5,618 nt of DNA from JAGLCW01 sp964422555 (GTDB lineage Bacteria > Caldisericota > Caldisericia > UBA6126), in assembly GCA_964422555.1 (NCBI GenBank), contig CAYRBR010000092.1:1-5618 (forward strand), given 5' to 3'. Numbering within the stretch: the stretch's first letter is position 1; the number at the start of each line of letters is the position of its first letter. This document shows positions 1-5,618 of the stretch, one piece after another. The translations under genes were made by a program, and so were the position numbers. The notes beneath the pieces are model-generated. The model was not told where the DNA came from and made no database searches. It worked only from the letters and a program-made list of their open reading frames with translations.

Positions 1-38
1 GCTGTGCATTCGATGGTTGTTTTTTGCAAGACCTTTTT

Positions 39-57
39 CCCCAAAAGGGGGGGAGGG
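39..57. repeat. CCCCAAAAGGGG palindrome with adjoining G run
   Basis: Bases 39-50 form a perfect 12-base palindrome. The final G run continues to base 53 (seven Gs) and is followed by AGGG up to base 57. There is no T run after it, so it is not a + strand terminator. Only two G runs are present, so a G-quadruplex is not supported. Its function is unknown. Confidence 0.5.
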
Positions 58-131
58 TATTATCTTGGACTAACATGATGCATTAAAACTTTGTCTGTAC
101 TGGGGTTAAATACTAACTCCACCTTTCCTCT

Positions 132-182
132 AACTCTCCAACTCTCCGTAACTCTCCATTATGCTATTGACAAATGGAGAGT
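132..182. repeat. Three AACTCTCC direct repeats plus an inverted copy
   Basis: AACTCTCC occurs at 132-139, 140-147 and 150-157. The third copy is the left arm of a perfect 10-bp inverted repeat: ACTCTCCATT at 151-160 pairs with AATGGAGAGT at 173-182 across a 12-base loop. The loop contains a perfect TTGACA hexamer (167-172), but I see no -10 hexamer at the usual 16-18 base distance. The arrangement would suit a protein-binding site array or a structured RNA. No downstream gene is close enough to assign a role. Confidence 0.5.
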
Positions 183-281
183 AAACACGAACGACGGTAC
201 ACAGGCAAATGATTTCTACATTGAAAACCACCAATGGTTGTCTAGACTATTTTTTACCTTTTTCTTTACCACAGGGTGAAC

Positions 282-311
282 TTGGTGTATCGGGTTGAAG
301 GATAGTATAAA
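282..311 (+). promoter_or_regulatory. Weak candidate promoter for the ParB-like pseudogene
   Basis: TTGGTG (282-287) and TATAAA (306-311) are separated by 18 bases and lie about 60 bases upstream of the pseudogene's ATG. The -35 matches TTGACA at only three to four positions, so this is a consensus-based guess in AT-rich sequence. Confidence 0.2.
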
Positions 312-370
312 GTTAGACCGATATGTAAAGAACTTTGAAGAATTGATTTAGCAACATGGGAGCATACTGC

Positions 371-729
371 ATGAAACGAAAACTAGTTTTTAAACCTACA
401 TTTCAACCAAAACGATTTACTGGAGAAAACAACGAAAAAGAATAGAGAACAAATATGGTGATGGATTTAGCAACTTGAAAAAAGAGCATATCGAAGCAGT
501 CGACTTAACTCGCCCCGTTATATTGGCTGAGATATCACCCGATCGATTGTCAATTCTAGCCGATTCTGACCAAGATAATTACAACAGCAGGGGGTATAAC
601 ATAGTTGATGGGCACCATCGAATTGTGAAGACTTACAGGAGGGGGTATACCGAGATTAAAGCCTATTTGGCGAGAAGGGAAGAAATAGTCTTCATTAAAG
701 CTTTTTATTTTAAAGGGAAATTTGGTTAG
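371..729 (+). pseudogene. Broken ParB/sulfiredoxin-like small protein gene
   Basis: A good ribosome binding site (GGGAG, 358-362, 8 bases upstream) leads into ATG at 371 and 24 codons beginning MKRKLVFKPTFQP. The frame then meets TAG at 443, possibly once a TGG Trp codon. It reads on as RTNMVMDLA and hits TGA at 476. The adjacent frame from about 469-475 continues with SNLKKEHIEA, DLTRPVILAEISPDR, YNIVDGHHR (DGHHR at 607-621) and RRGYTEIKAYL, ending at TAG 727-729. Restoring one base near 467-472 gives MDLSNLKKEHI and a reading frame of about 119 codons. The DGHHR segment followed by a helix and the I-x-AY strand is typical of the ParB N-terminal/sulfiredoxin fold found in small stand-alone proteins; this is family knowledge recalled without a search. 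A 16-codon stretch (547-594) between PDR and YNIVDG looks inserted. The downstream part alone could start at TTG 475, but that codon has no ribosome binding site. The original function is unknown; these small proteins are not chromosome-partitioning ParBs. A sequencing error could explain the frameshift, but the stop codon makes two separate errors necessary. Confidence 0.7.
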
Positions 730-749
730 GGTATATCATTTTGTATAGT
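722..749 (+). promoter_or_regulatory. Candidate promoter for the large exported protein
   Basis: TTGGTT (722-727) and TATAGT (744-749) are spaced by 16 bases, giving a predicted transcript start near 756 and a 5' leader of about 50 bases ahead of the ATG at 807. The -35 overlaps the end of the pseudogene. Both hexamers match consensus at four to five of six positions. The call is by consensus only. Confidence 0.3.
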
Positions 750-792
750 AGTTTGTAACGTTTGGAATTCTATCGAAGTTGGATGATGTTTC

Positions 793-798
793 GGAGGG
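793..798 (+). promoter_or_regulatory. Ribosome binding site that decides the start at 807
   Basis: GGAGGG lies 8 bases upstream of ATG 807, an ideal Shine-Dalgarno and spacing. The frame is open further upstream to a TTG at 762, but starting there would add 15 residues in front of a clear signal peptide and has no comparable ribosome binding site. ATG 807 is therefore preferred. Confidence 0.85.
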
Positions 799-806
799 TT
801 ACTGAG

Positions 807-890
807 ATGAAACGAATGAAAATGAATAAGTGTATAGCTTGTGTAGTAGCTGTTATTTTGTTTTTCTCGATGGCAGGGGGAGTAGAAGCA
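807..890 (+). other. Signal peptide of the large protein
   Basis: The segment has a basic start (MKRMKMNK), a hydrophobic core at residues 9-25, and a small-residue cleavage motif V-E-A at 26-28. Predicted cleavage falls between Ala28 and Ile29. Cysteines at 9 and 12 sit at the start of the hydrophobic core, not after it, so this is a Sec/signal peptidase I type peptide and not a lipoprotein signal. Confidence 0.85.
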
Positions 891-3800
891 ATTACGGTTA
901 GTGAGGGGTGCTTGATTTCTCATCCCAATTATAGTATTCCGGTTCAATCTAAACAACCTGTTGCCTATAACTGGAACTGGGATTTAACTGCATTGGATTC
1001 TCTTTGTTCTTTGCCATTCAGTGATTTTACTTTCCATCAGTACTGTAAAGCGGAAGTAACAGAAGGGTTTTTGTATCTTGCAAGAGGCAATGGTTCTCCG
1101 TCTCAGTTTGTTTGTTTTAATCAACAAACGGGTGAGTTTGTCTGGCAATATTCAGTTAACGATCGGTGGAATAAGGAACATCCATTTGTTTGTTTGCCTA
1201 CGGGTATCCTTCTCAATTTCCAAAATACTGCCTATTTCCTAAATGAAAAAACTGGTGAAGTTTACCAACAATGGAATTGGAATACTTCCTTTGAAGATCA
1301 ATACAACCCTCTTGCCAGTGAAAAACCAACGGTACCTGGTTCTGCCATTTATGTAAACGACACGATTCTTCTGGTGCAGGAAGCAGGGGTGAATTCTTCA
1401 ACCTATCGATGCTTAGATGTTTCAAGCATGGAAGAACTATGGTCTTATTCGTCGCGGGAGAATACTTCCAGTCGACTAATGGGTGTTCAAAACGAGTATC
1501 TGTGGTTACTAGAGTTAACTTTTGAATCTTCTTCTTCCCCTAACGCGGATTTGTTAGATTTTTCTGACAATACTATTACCAGGTTGTTATCGATTTCTCT
1601 GGAAACAGGGGAAGTTGTTGTATTGAACCAATGGGAAGAGATTTGCAGGATAGATTTTTGTTTTTCATGGGAAGGCATTGTTTTGGGTACATTAAACCGT
1701 AAGGGGGAAGCTTCTCTATACACTGTAGAAAATAGTAAGGGTAATGAGTGTAAGGTTGTAACTCTTACTAAATCAATTTCCTGGGTAACTCTGGATGATA
1801 CTATTCCAATAGCTCCTACATTACAGGTGGAAGATTCTTTTTTGGGGTTTCGTGTTTTCAATAAAGAAGATGCCTATTATATGGCAGTTTCTGTTGCTAC
1901 TAAGGATGAACCTGGAAAAGAAACTGGAGCCGAGAATTATAGGTCTATTCAAGAGACTCTTTTTGTAATGAAGGTGAATGAAGATGGAGAGAGTGTATGG
2001 AGACAGACATTTTCTTCTCTTGAAAAAGGAAATGGCGTTGTAGAAGATGCGTTTATTGATGGAGACCACCTGGTGTTTCAGTTTCCGTATCGATCTTCCA
2101 ATTCAAGTGAACATGTGTATGCATTCTGGTTGGAATTGGAAACGGGTGGTCTTCGGCAGTGTTTCTATCACTATTCTTTCTATTTAGAAGCTGACATTAT
2201 TCTTACAAATCCGGTATTTCTACCAGGTGTTATGTTCCAAACTAGTTGTATCCATGAACATTACCTTACCTCTATACAAGGCTTTGCAAATACAGCAGAA
2301 TTACACTATGAAAAAGCAGCCGTAGAGATTGATTATTCAGAGGTGGAATTGGAGAAGTTGTACTCCGAAACATTACCTGAAAGCTATTACGTAAAAGAAT
2401 ATACACCTTTTGCTTTCCAGGAACAGATTTGTTATTTTCAAGCTACGTATTCTAGATATGATATCAGTTATACTATAGAGTTAATACGTTACGATGTGGT
2501 GCAACAAGAAAAATTACCAGTACAGTCGTTTGTTTATGAAGATTGTGATAATGAGATTGATAGGTTGATTTTGCTGGACAATGCTCTGGTTTTAGGTGTG
2601 ATTGATTCGTACGACGAACAAACGATTTTTTGTTTTGACATTGTAGAGCAAGAACTGTTGTGGAAGAAAAAGGCCCTGTTTGTTAGCCAGATAGAAGATT
2701 GTTTCCTGTTTCGAAATTCAGATATTACCGATGATGACGAGGAACCTCTTTCCAATGTTGAATACATGTTGTTTAATCCTATAGAGAATGAAACAATTGG
2801 CATGTTTTCGTTTCCTTCTTTAAATGTTCAATATATTGGAGAGATGGGCAAAGAAACTGTATTATTCCAGCGAAATAGTCGATATGTTTCTCTGGTGAAT
2901 ATGCAATCGGGTACGCTTCTAAATGAGTTTATTTTTTCTGACCGAGTTTCGTATGAATTTCAATGTGTCGGACAGTATTTGTTGTATGCCACCAGAGAAG
3001 GTACTTTGGGATGTATTGATATTGTGCAGCAACAAGTTTTGTGGGAACAGTATTTAGAGAATGAAATTGATTATTTTTTTGATCGATATAGTGTTTATGG
3101 CGAATGGAATGTAGATTTGGTGAAAGAAGATTTAGCATTTGCATACAGCGATAACGAATGTATTTTATTTGACCTTAGCACGGGTGTTTTTGTTCAGGAA
3201 TTCAAAGAAGTGAAGGCTGAAATTGCGGAACGTTGTTCTAGTCAGTCAGATTACCCATTGTTCAAACTATATTCGAATAAGGCGATTACGAAATGTATGC
3301 AATTGCATATAGATTCTGCTGATCAATCTGAGCTTCTGGTGTTTCCTGAAGTACACTACGAAGATGGGAAAGATTACTATCCCCAGGTATGTAGCGTAAC
3401 GATTCAAGGAACACAATATTTTGCTTATTATGATTTTATCTATGCCAATTTCTTTTGTATATGTAGGTACCCTTTGGTAGAGGAATCAAGGGGCGATGTA
3501 TCCTTTTTGGAGTTGGGAACCGACTTCTCCAACTATCTTTATTACTCTCCTTATCTTCTTTTTCAAACGTCTATCGGAGACAATAACAGCCAATTTTATT
3601 TGGTAGCTTTTCATACAGAAACAGGTGAGATAACCAAAATCCATAAAGGACTTCATGAGCGAGTGTATATTGAAGATGAGAAACTTGTGTTTTCGCAGTG
3701 TGGAGAATGTTACACTTGTTCGGTGGGAGAGTTTCAGTCGATAGAGAAGATAAAAGTTTTGCCTACTCCTCCTGCTTTATCTAGCGGTGGTACTATGCAG

Positions 3801-5375
3801 CCTGTCTGTAACTATCAGAAGGGTGTGCCTGAAGCATACCATGCACTTGATTTGTACTATGTGAATAAAATAGCGTTTGGATCATTTACTTCTACAGAGC
3901 AGGAAGACATGATATTTATAACGGGAGATGACTACGCTGTTACCATTGGAGTAATGGAAGAGCAGGATGGTCTGGTGATACCTACCATGACGGGACGTTT
4001 CAAAACCGAAAAGAAAGATCGATGGTCCACTGGAAAATGTGGATTTTACCAGAGCTTGTTTCTCGATTACGATTCAGATGGTTTAGAGGAACTTTTTGTG
4101 TTAATCGAGGAATATGTGGTGGTATGTGATTACAATACTGAAACGCATTCTTTGGATATGCATGGAATTTTATATGTAGATGACATAAAAGGACGAATTT
4201 TGGAAAGAGAACTGCTATTCTGGGAAGGTGTTTTGTATATACAGTACACTCCTTTGAGCAATTCCAATGAAAGAACATTGTACCAGTTTTGTGTAGAATA
4301 TAATCCAACCCTGGAGAAACCTTATCATGTTAAGGCATGTTCTTTGCCATTGCCAACTGAAATGTTTCAGTGCAAAGCAGTGCATAATCTTTCTTCCTTT
4401 CAATTCTTAGAAAAACCAGTATACGAGGAGTCACCTTATGTAACTTTTGTACCTACAGAGTGTGAGCAGTATCCTAAAACAAAGATGCCTCCTTTGTATG
4501 AAGTTAAGGAAGATCAGTTGAATGAAACAGAGGAAGCATATTGTAAGAAAAGGAATGAGCTTCTTGAAAAATTTCTAGGATTTTTAGAAGAAGGGAATGA
4601 TCCATTTGTGGGGATGCATGTAAGAACGCGATATCGGTATCCTACTCTGGAGTTTGATTTATCGTTAACCCCTGCCAGTGAATCTGAGGGTAGGATAACT
4701 CAGCTAAACTCTTTCGATGTTTTGTTTTCGAATGACCAATCTTACGTTCTTGTAAGGATAACCGATGAAGTAGGATATAGGCACATGGTTTTATTTTCTC
4801 CAGAGTGGGAGTTGCTGGATTATCGGTTCAATGAAATGTTTGATCGAAATGACAACGCTCTGGTAATTGTTAGTGAAGAACAAACCGATTGTTTTTGGTT
4901 TCAAGTCTTTAGTGAAGAAGACAATCCTTCGTCTCTAATTTTTGGTAAGGTTTTGAACGGGAAATTTGTAGTGTTTGAGAAACCAGTTTGGGTGGGGATT
5001 GTTATGCGGAATGGAAAACCTTATTTTTCCTATACCAATGCAATCCAACGAGGTGGCTTTTCCTTACCCGAGGGATACATGGTAACATGTGGGTTAAACT
5101 ATATGGACCCTTTTTCCGGTGTGAGCGTAAATGGGTGGTTTCTGGATCGTATAATGGGAAATGTGGAAGCTTTATACTGCCAATATTTTCTTGAACAGGC
5201 ACGTTATCTTTCTTTTGGGAATTGTGGTGTGTTAAACGAGCATTGTTATATGCAGTTACCGGATGACCGCCAAAAAATCCGGTATTTATCGAATATATCC
5301 CGCACCATTATTCATCTGGAGTTTTTTCTACGCAAGCGTGGGGAGTTAAATTCTGTCTGTACTGTAGTGGAATAA
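807..5375 (+). CDS. Giant exported beta-propeller-type protein, function unknown
   Basis: I do not recognise a named family for this 1522-residue protein. It starts with a signal peptide (residues 1-28). Most of residues 40-1000 consists of degenerate beta-propeller repeats of PQQ/WD type, with repeated strand-turn signatures of the form D/N-x-x-TGE-x-x-W: TGE 108-110 with W113, TGE 149-151 with W156, TGE 267-269, DGE 393-395 with W398, TGG 446-448, FDIVEQELLW ending at W619, IDIVQQQVLW ending at W746, STG 791-793 and TGE 939-941. An FG-GAP-like part follows, with IAFGSF at 1022-1027 and a DYDSDGLEEL loop at 1087-1096 whose Asp 1087, 1089 and 1091 could bind calcium. A charged, probably helical segment lies near 1229-1262, and then a C-terminal region of beta-rich appearance. 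The mature part is acidic and holds about 40 cysteines, including CGECYTC at 965-971. I see no lipobox, LPXTG motif, S-layer repeats or C-terminal membrane helix, so it is probably secreted or held at the surface by non-covalent contacts. Propellers of this kind usually mediate binding, or assembly of other surface proteins, rather than catalysis; that role is an inference. It is probably transcribed alone. Confidence 0.95.
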   Translation: MKRMKMNKCIACVVAVILFFSMAGGVEAITVSEGCLISHPNYSIPVQSKQPVAYNWNWDLTALDSLCSLPFSDFTFHQYCKAEVTEGFLYLARGNGSPSQFVCFNQQTGEFVWQYSVNDRWNKEHPFVCLPTGILLNFQNTAYFLNEKTGEVYQQWNWNTSFEDQYNPLASEKPTVPGSAIYVNDTILLVQEAGVNSSTYRCLDVSSMEELWSYSSRENTSSRLMGVQNEYLWLLELTFESSSSPNADLLDFSDNTITRLLSISLETGEVVVLNQWEEICRIDFCFSWEGIVLGTLNRKGEASLYTVENSKGNECKVVTLTKSISWVTLDDTIPIAPTLQVEDSFLGFRVFNKEDAYYMAVSVATKDEPGKETGAENYRSIQETLFVMKVNEDGESVWRQTFSSLEKGNGVVEDAFIDGDHLVFQFPYRSSNSSEHVYAFWLELETGGLRQCFYHYSFYLEADIILTNPVFLPGVMFQTSCIHEHYLTSIQGFANTAELHYEKAAVEIDYSEVELEKLYSETLPESYYVKEYTPFAFQEQICYFQATYSRYDISYTIELIRYDVVQQEKLPVQSFVYEDCDNEIDRLILLDNALVLGVIDSYDEQTIFCFDIVEQELLWKKKALFVSQIEDCFLFRNSDITDDDEEPLSNVEYMLFNPIENETIGMFSFPSLNVQYIGEMGKETVLFQRNSRYVSLVNMQSGTLLNEFIFSDRVSYEFQCVGQYLLYATREGTLGCIDIVQQQVLWEQYLENEIDYFFDRYSVYGEWNVDLVKEDLAFAYSDNECILFDLSTGVFVQEFKEVKAEIAERCSSQSDYPLFKLYSNKAITKCMQLHIDSADQSELLVFPEVHYEDGKDYYPQVCSVTIQGTQYFAYYDFIYANFFCICRYPLVEESRGDVSFLELGTDFSNYLYYSPYLLFQTSIGDNNSQFYLVAFHTETGEITKIHKGLHERVYIEDEKLVFSQCGECYTCSVGEFQSIEKIKVLPTPPALSSGGTMQPVCNYQKGVPEAYHALDLYYVNKIAFGSFTSTEQEDMIFITGDDYAVTIGVMEEQDGLVIPTMTGRFKTEKKDRWSTGKCGFYQSLFLDYDSDGLEELFVLIEEYVVVCDYNTETHSLDMHGILYVDDIKGRILERELLFWEGVLYIQYTPLSNSNERTLYQFCVEYNPTLEKPYHVKACSLPLPTEMFQCKAVHNLSSFQFLEKPVYEESPYVTFVPTECEQYPKTKMPPLYEVKEDQLNETEEAYCKKRNELLEKFLGFLEEGNDPFVGMHVRTRYRYPTLEFDLSLTPASESEGRITQLNSFDVLFSNDQSYVLVRITDEVGYRHMVLFSPEWELLDYRFNEMFDRNDNALVIVSEEQTDCFWFQVFSEEDNPSSLIFGKVLNGKFVVFEKPVWVGIVMRNGKPYFSYTNAIQRGGFSLPEGYMVTCGLNYMDPFSGVSVNGWFLDRIMGNVEALYCQYFLEQARYLSFGNCGVLNEHCYMQLPDDRQKIRYLSNISRTIIHLEFFLRKRGELNSVCTVVE
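5257..5284. repeat. 8-bp inverted repeat inside the 3' end of the CDS
   Basis: TACCGGAT (5257-5264) and ATCCGGTA (5277-5284) are perfect inverted copies around a 12-base loop, about 90 bases before the stop codon. It could form a hairpin in the mRNA. It is entirely within codons and may be accidental. Confidence 0.4.
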
Positions 5376-5432
5376 TTAGTATTTGTATAAAGTAGTGAAA
5401 GATTTGGTCAGTTTTTACTTTCGTGATATATT

Positions 5433-5438
5433 TATAAT
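5433..5438 (+). promoter_or_regulatory. Perfect TATAAT box downstream of the large gene
   Basis: TATAAT sits 58 bases after the stop codon in an AT-rich stretch. No good -35 hexamer lies 16-18 bases upstream; the nearest T-rich runs (5412-5417) are too close. If active, transcription would begin near 5445. Confidence 0.3.
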
Positions 5439-5462
5439 GTAATGAAAATTACTTGTGAATCA

Positions 5463-5495
5463 ACTTTGGTTCCTTATTACCAAAGTAGAGTTTTT
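5463..5495 (+). terminator. Weak hairpin followed by five Ts
   Basis: An 8-bp stem of ACTTTGGT with ACCAAAGT around an 8-base loop is followed by AGAG and then TTTTT (5491-5495). Only three of the eight pairs are G-C, and the T run is offset from the stem by four bases. It would be a leaky terminator for the large gene at best, or simply a structural hairpin. Confidence 0.3.
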
Positions 5496-5564
5496 CGGCG
5501 CTTTCTGATGTGCCATGAACTCAGCAAAGGGAAGAAAAGATCTGATCCTGTTAATTTAAAAGTT

Positions 5565-5604
5565 AGTCCGTTAGGTACTCTCCAATCCCTAACGGACTTT
5601 TTTT
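5565..5604 (+). terminator. Strong intrinsic terminator
   Basis: AGTCCGTTAGG (5565-5575) pairs perfectly over 11 bp with CCTAACGGACT (5588-5598) around a 12-base loop, and a run of seven Ts (5598-5604) follows at once. On the minus strand the stem is followed by AACTTTTAAATTAA, a poorer T run, so the main direction is +. It ends transcription from the large gene 190 bases upstream, or of the candidate small RNA. Confidence 0.85.
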
Positions 5605-5618
5605 GTATACCCCTCCTG
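5605..5618. promoter_or_regulatory. GTATACCCC motif, possible half of a CsoR-type operator
   Basis: The window ends in GTATACCCCTCCTG. CsoR-family copper/sulfur repressors bind operators shaped like ATACCCC-spacer-GGGGTAT. Only the left half can be seen before the edge, so this is a suggestion. A similar sequence in the other orientation (636-650) falls inside the pseudogene's codons, which shows the motif can arise by chance. Confidence 0.15.

Larger units (their letters stand above)
1..370. other. Non-coding stretch, no supportable gene
   Basis: I see no gene here. The only ORF of any length begins with a TTG at base 91, has no ribosome binding site, and translates to a low-complexity Thr/Phe-rich peptide. 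All three forward frames that enter from the left edge stop by base 86, so at most the last 20-odd codons of an upstream gene could be present, and none looks like a recognisable C-terminus. The stretch holds a palindrome beside a G run (39-57), a cluster of AACTCTCC repeats (132-182), a weak candidate promoter (282-311), and the ribosome binding site GGGAG (358-362) of the broken gene that follows. Confidence 0.6.
5445..5604 (+). ncRNA. Candidate small RNA or leader RNA, about 160 nt
   Basis: The interval runs from a predicted start after the TATAAT box to a strong intrinsic terminator. It contains three possible hairpins: ACTTTGGT/ACCAAAGT (5463-5470 with 5479-5486), GGCGC/GTGCC (5497-5501 with 5510-5514, one wobble pair), and the terminator stem. 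The terminator loop is C/U-rich (TACTCTCCAATC). I recognise no known class: SRP RNA, RNase P, 6S, T-box and common riboswitch core motifs are all absent. An open frame from ATG 5442 passes through the terminator and has no ribosome binding site, so it is probably not coding. The alternative explanation is simply the 3' untranslated region of the large gene. Confidence 0.25.

Noticed and set aside
39..57. Terminator at the CCCCAAAAGGGG palindrome
   Set aside because: No T run follows the stem on the + strand, and on the minus strand the palindrome is followed by an A run, not a T run.
91..279. Forward 62-codon frame starting at TTG
   Set aside because: It has no ribosome binding site, overlaps the AACTCTCC repeats, and gives a low-complexity peptide with no recognisable motif.
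585..650. GGGGGTATA repeats at 591-598 and 641-648 as CsoR-type sites
   Set aside because: Both lie inside codons of the ParB-like pseudogene (SRGYN and RRGYT), are in direct and not inverted orientation, and have no promoter next to them.
475..729. Short ORF from TTG 475 as an intact gene
   Set aside because: TTG 475 lacks a ribosome binding site, and the matching N-terminus lies upstream in another frame behind a good ribosome binding site. It is better explained as the 3' part of a pseudogene.
762..806. TTG 762 as the start of the large protein
   Set aside because: It would put 15 extra residues before a clear signal peptide. GGAGGG at 793-798 points to ATG 807.
807..890. Lipoprotein signal from Cys 9 or Cys 12
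   Set aside because: The cysteines precede the hydrophobic core and do not follow it, and residue -3 of Cys 12 is Cys, which does not fit the lipobox.
1487..1861. Minus-strand 124-codon frame inside the large gene
   Set aside because: It lies wholly antisense to the long coding frame, has no recognisable motif, and is explained as a shadow of it. The same applies to the other minus-strand frames between 1213 and 5202.
4988..5194. Forward 68-codon frame inside the large gene
   Set aside because: It is an out-of-frame overlap with the well-supported large frame, with no motif.
5442..5618. Open frame from ATG 5442 to the window edge
   Set aside because: It has no ribosome binding site and would read through the terminator stem and its T run. 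The peptide shows no recognisable domain.

Overview
The window looks like part of a low-GC Firmicutes chromosome, probably an anaerobic Clostridia-type gut or rumen bacterium. The evidence is an AT-rich composition (roughly 40% GC by eye), purine-rich GGAGG-type ribosome binding sites, A/T-ending codons and an intrinsic terminator with a long T run. No marker gene pins the genus. Nearly all of the coding content lies on the + strand.

Layout. Bases 1-370 hold no convincing gene. They carry a CCCCAAAAGGGG palindrome next to a G run and a cluster of AACTCTCC repeats with an inverted copy. Bases 371-729 are a decayed gene for a small ParB/sulfiredoxin-fold protein: a good ribosome binding site and ATG lead into a frame broken by an amber codon and then a one-base frameshift, after which the conserved DGHHR motif remains readable. 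Bases 807-5375 encode one very large protein (1522 aa) with a signal peptide. It is built mostly of degenerate beta-propeller (PQQ/WD-like) repeats, followed by an FG-GAP-like stretch with a DxDxDG loop that could bind calcium, and a C-terminal domain of unknown type. Bases 5376-5618 are intergenic: a perfect TATAAT box, a small hairpin and a strong intrinsic terminator suggest either a short independent transcript or the 3' end of the large gene's mRNA. The last 14 bases carry a GTATACCCC motif resembling half of a CsoR-type operator for a gene outside the window.

The genes do not form a recognisable pathway. The large exported protein has its own ribosome binding site and possibly its own promoter, and appears to be monocistronic. 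The pseudogene upstream is probably unrelated accessory debris. The most useful points are the orphan giant propeller protein, the anatomy of the broken ParB-like gene, and a possible small RNA whose terminator loop is C/U-rich like sRNA seed loops. No defence system, CRISPR array, complete mobile element, tRNA or rRNA was seen.
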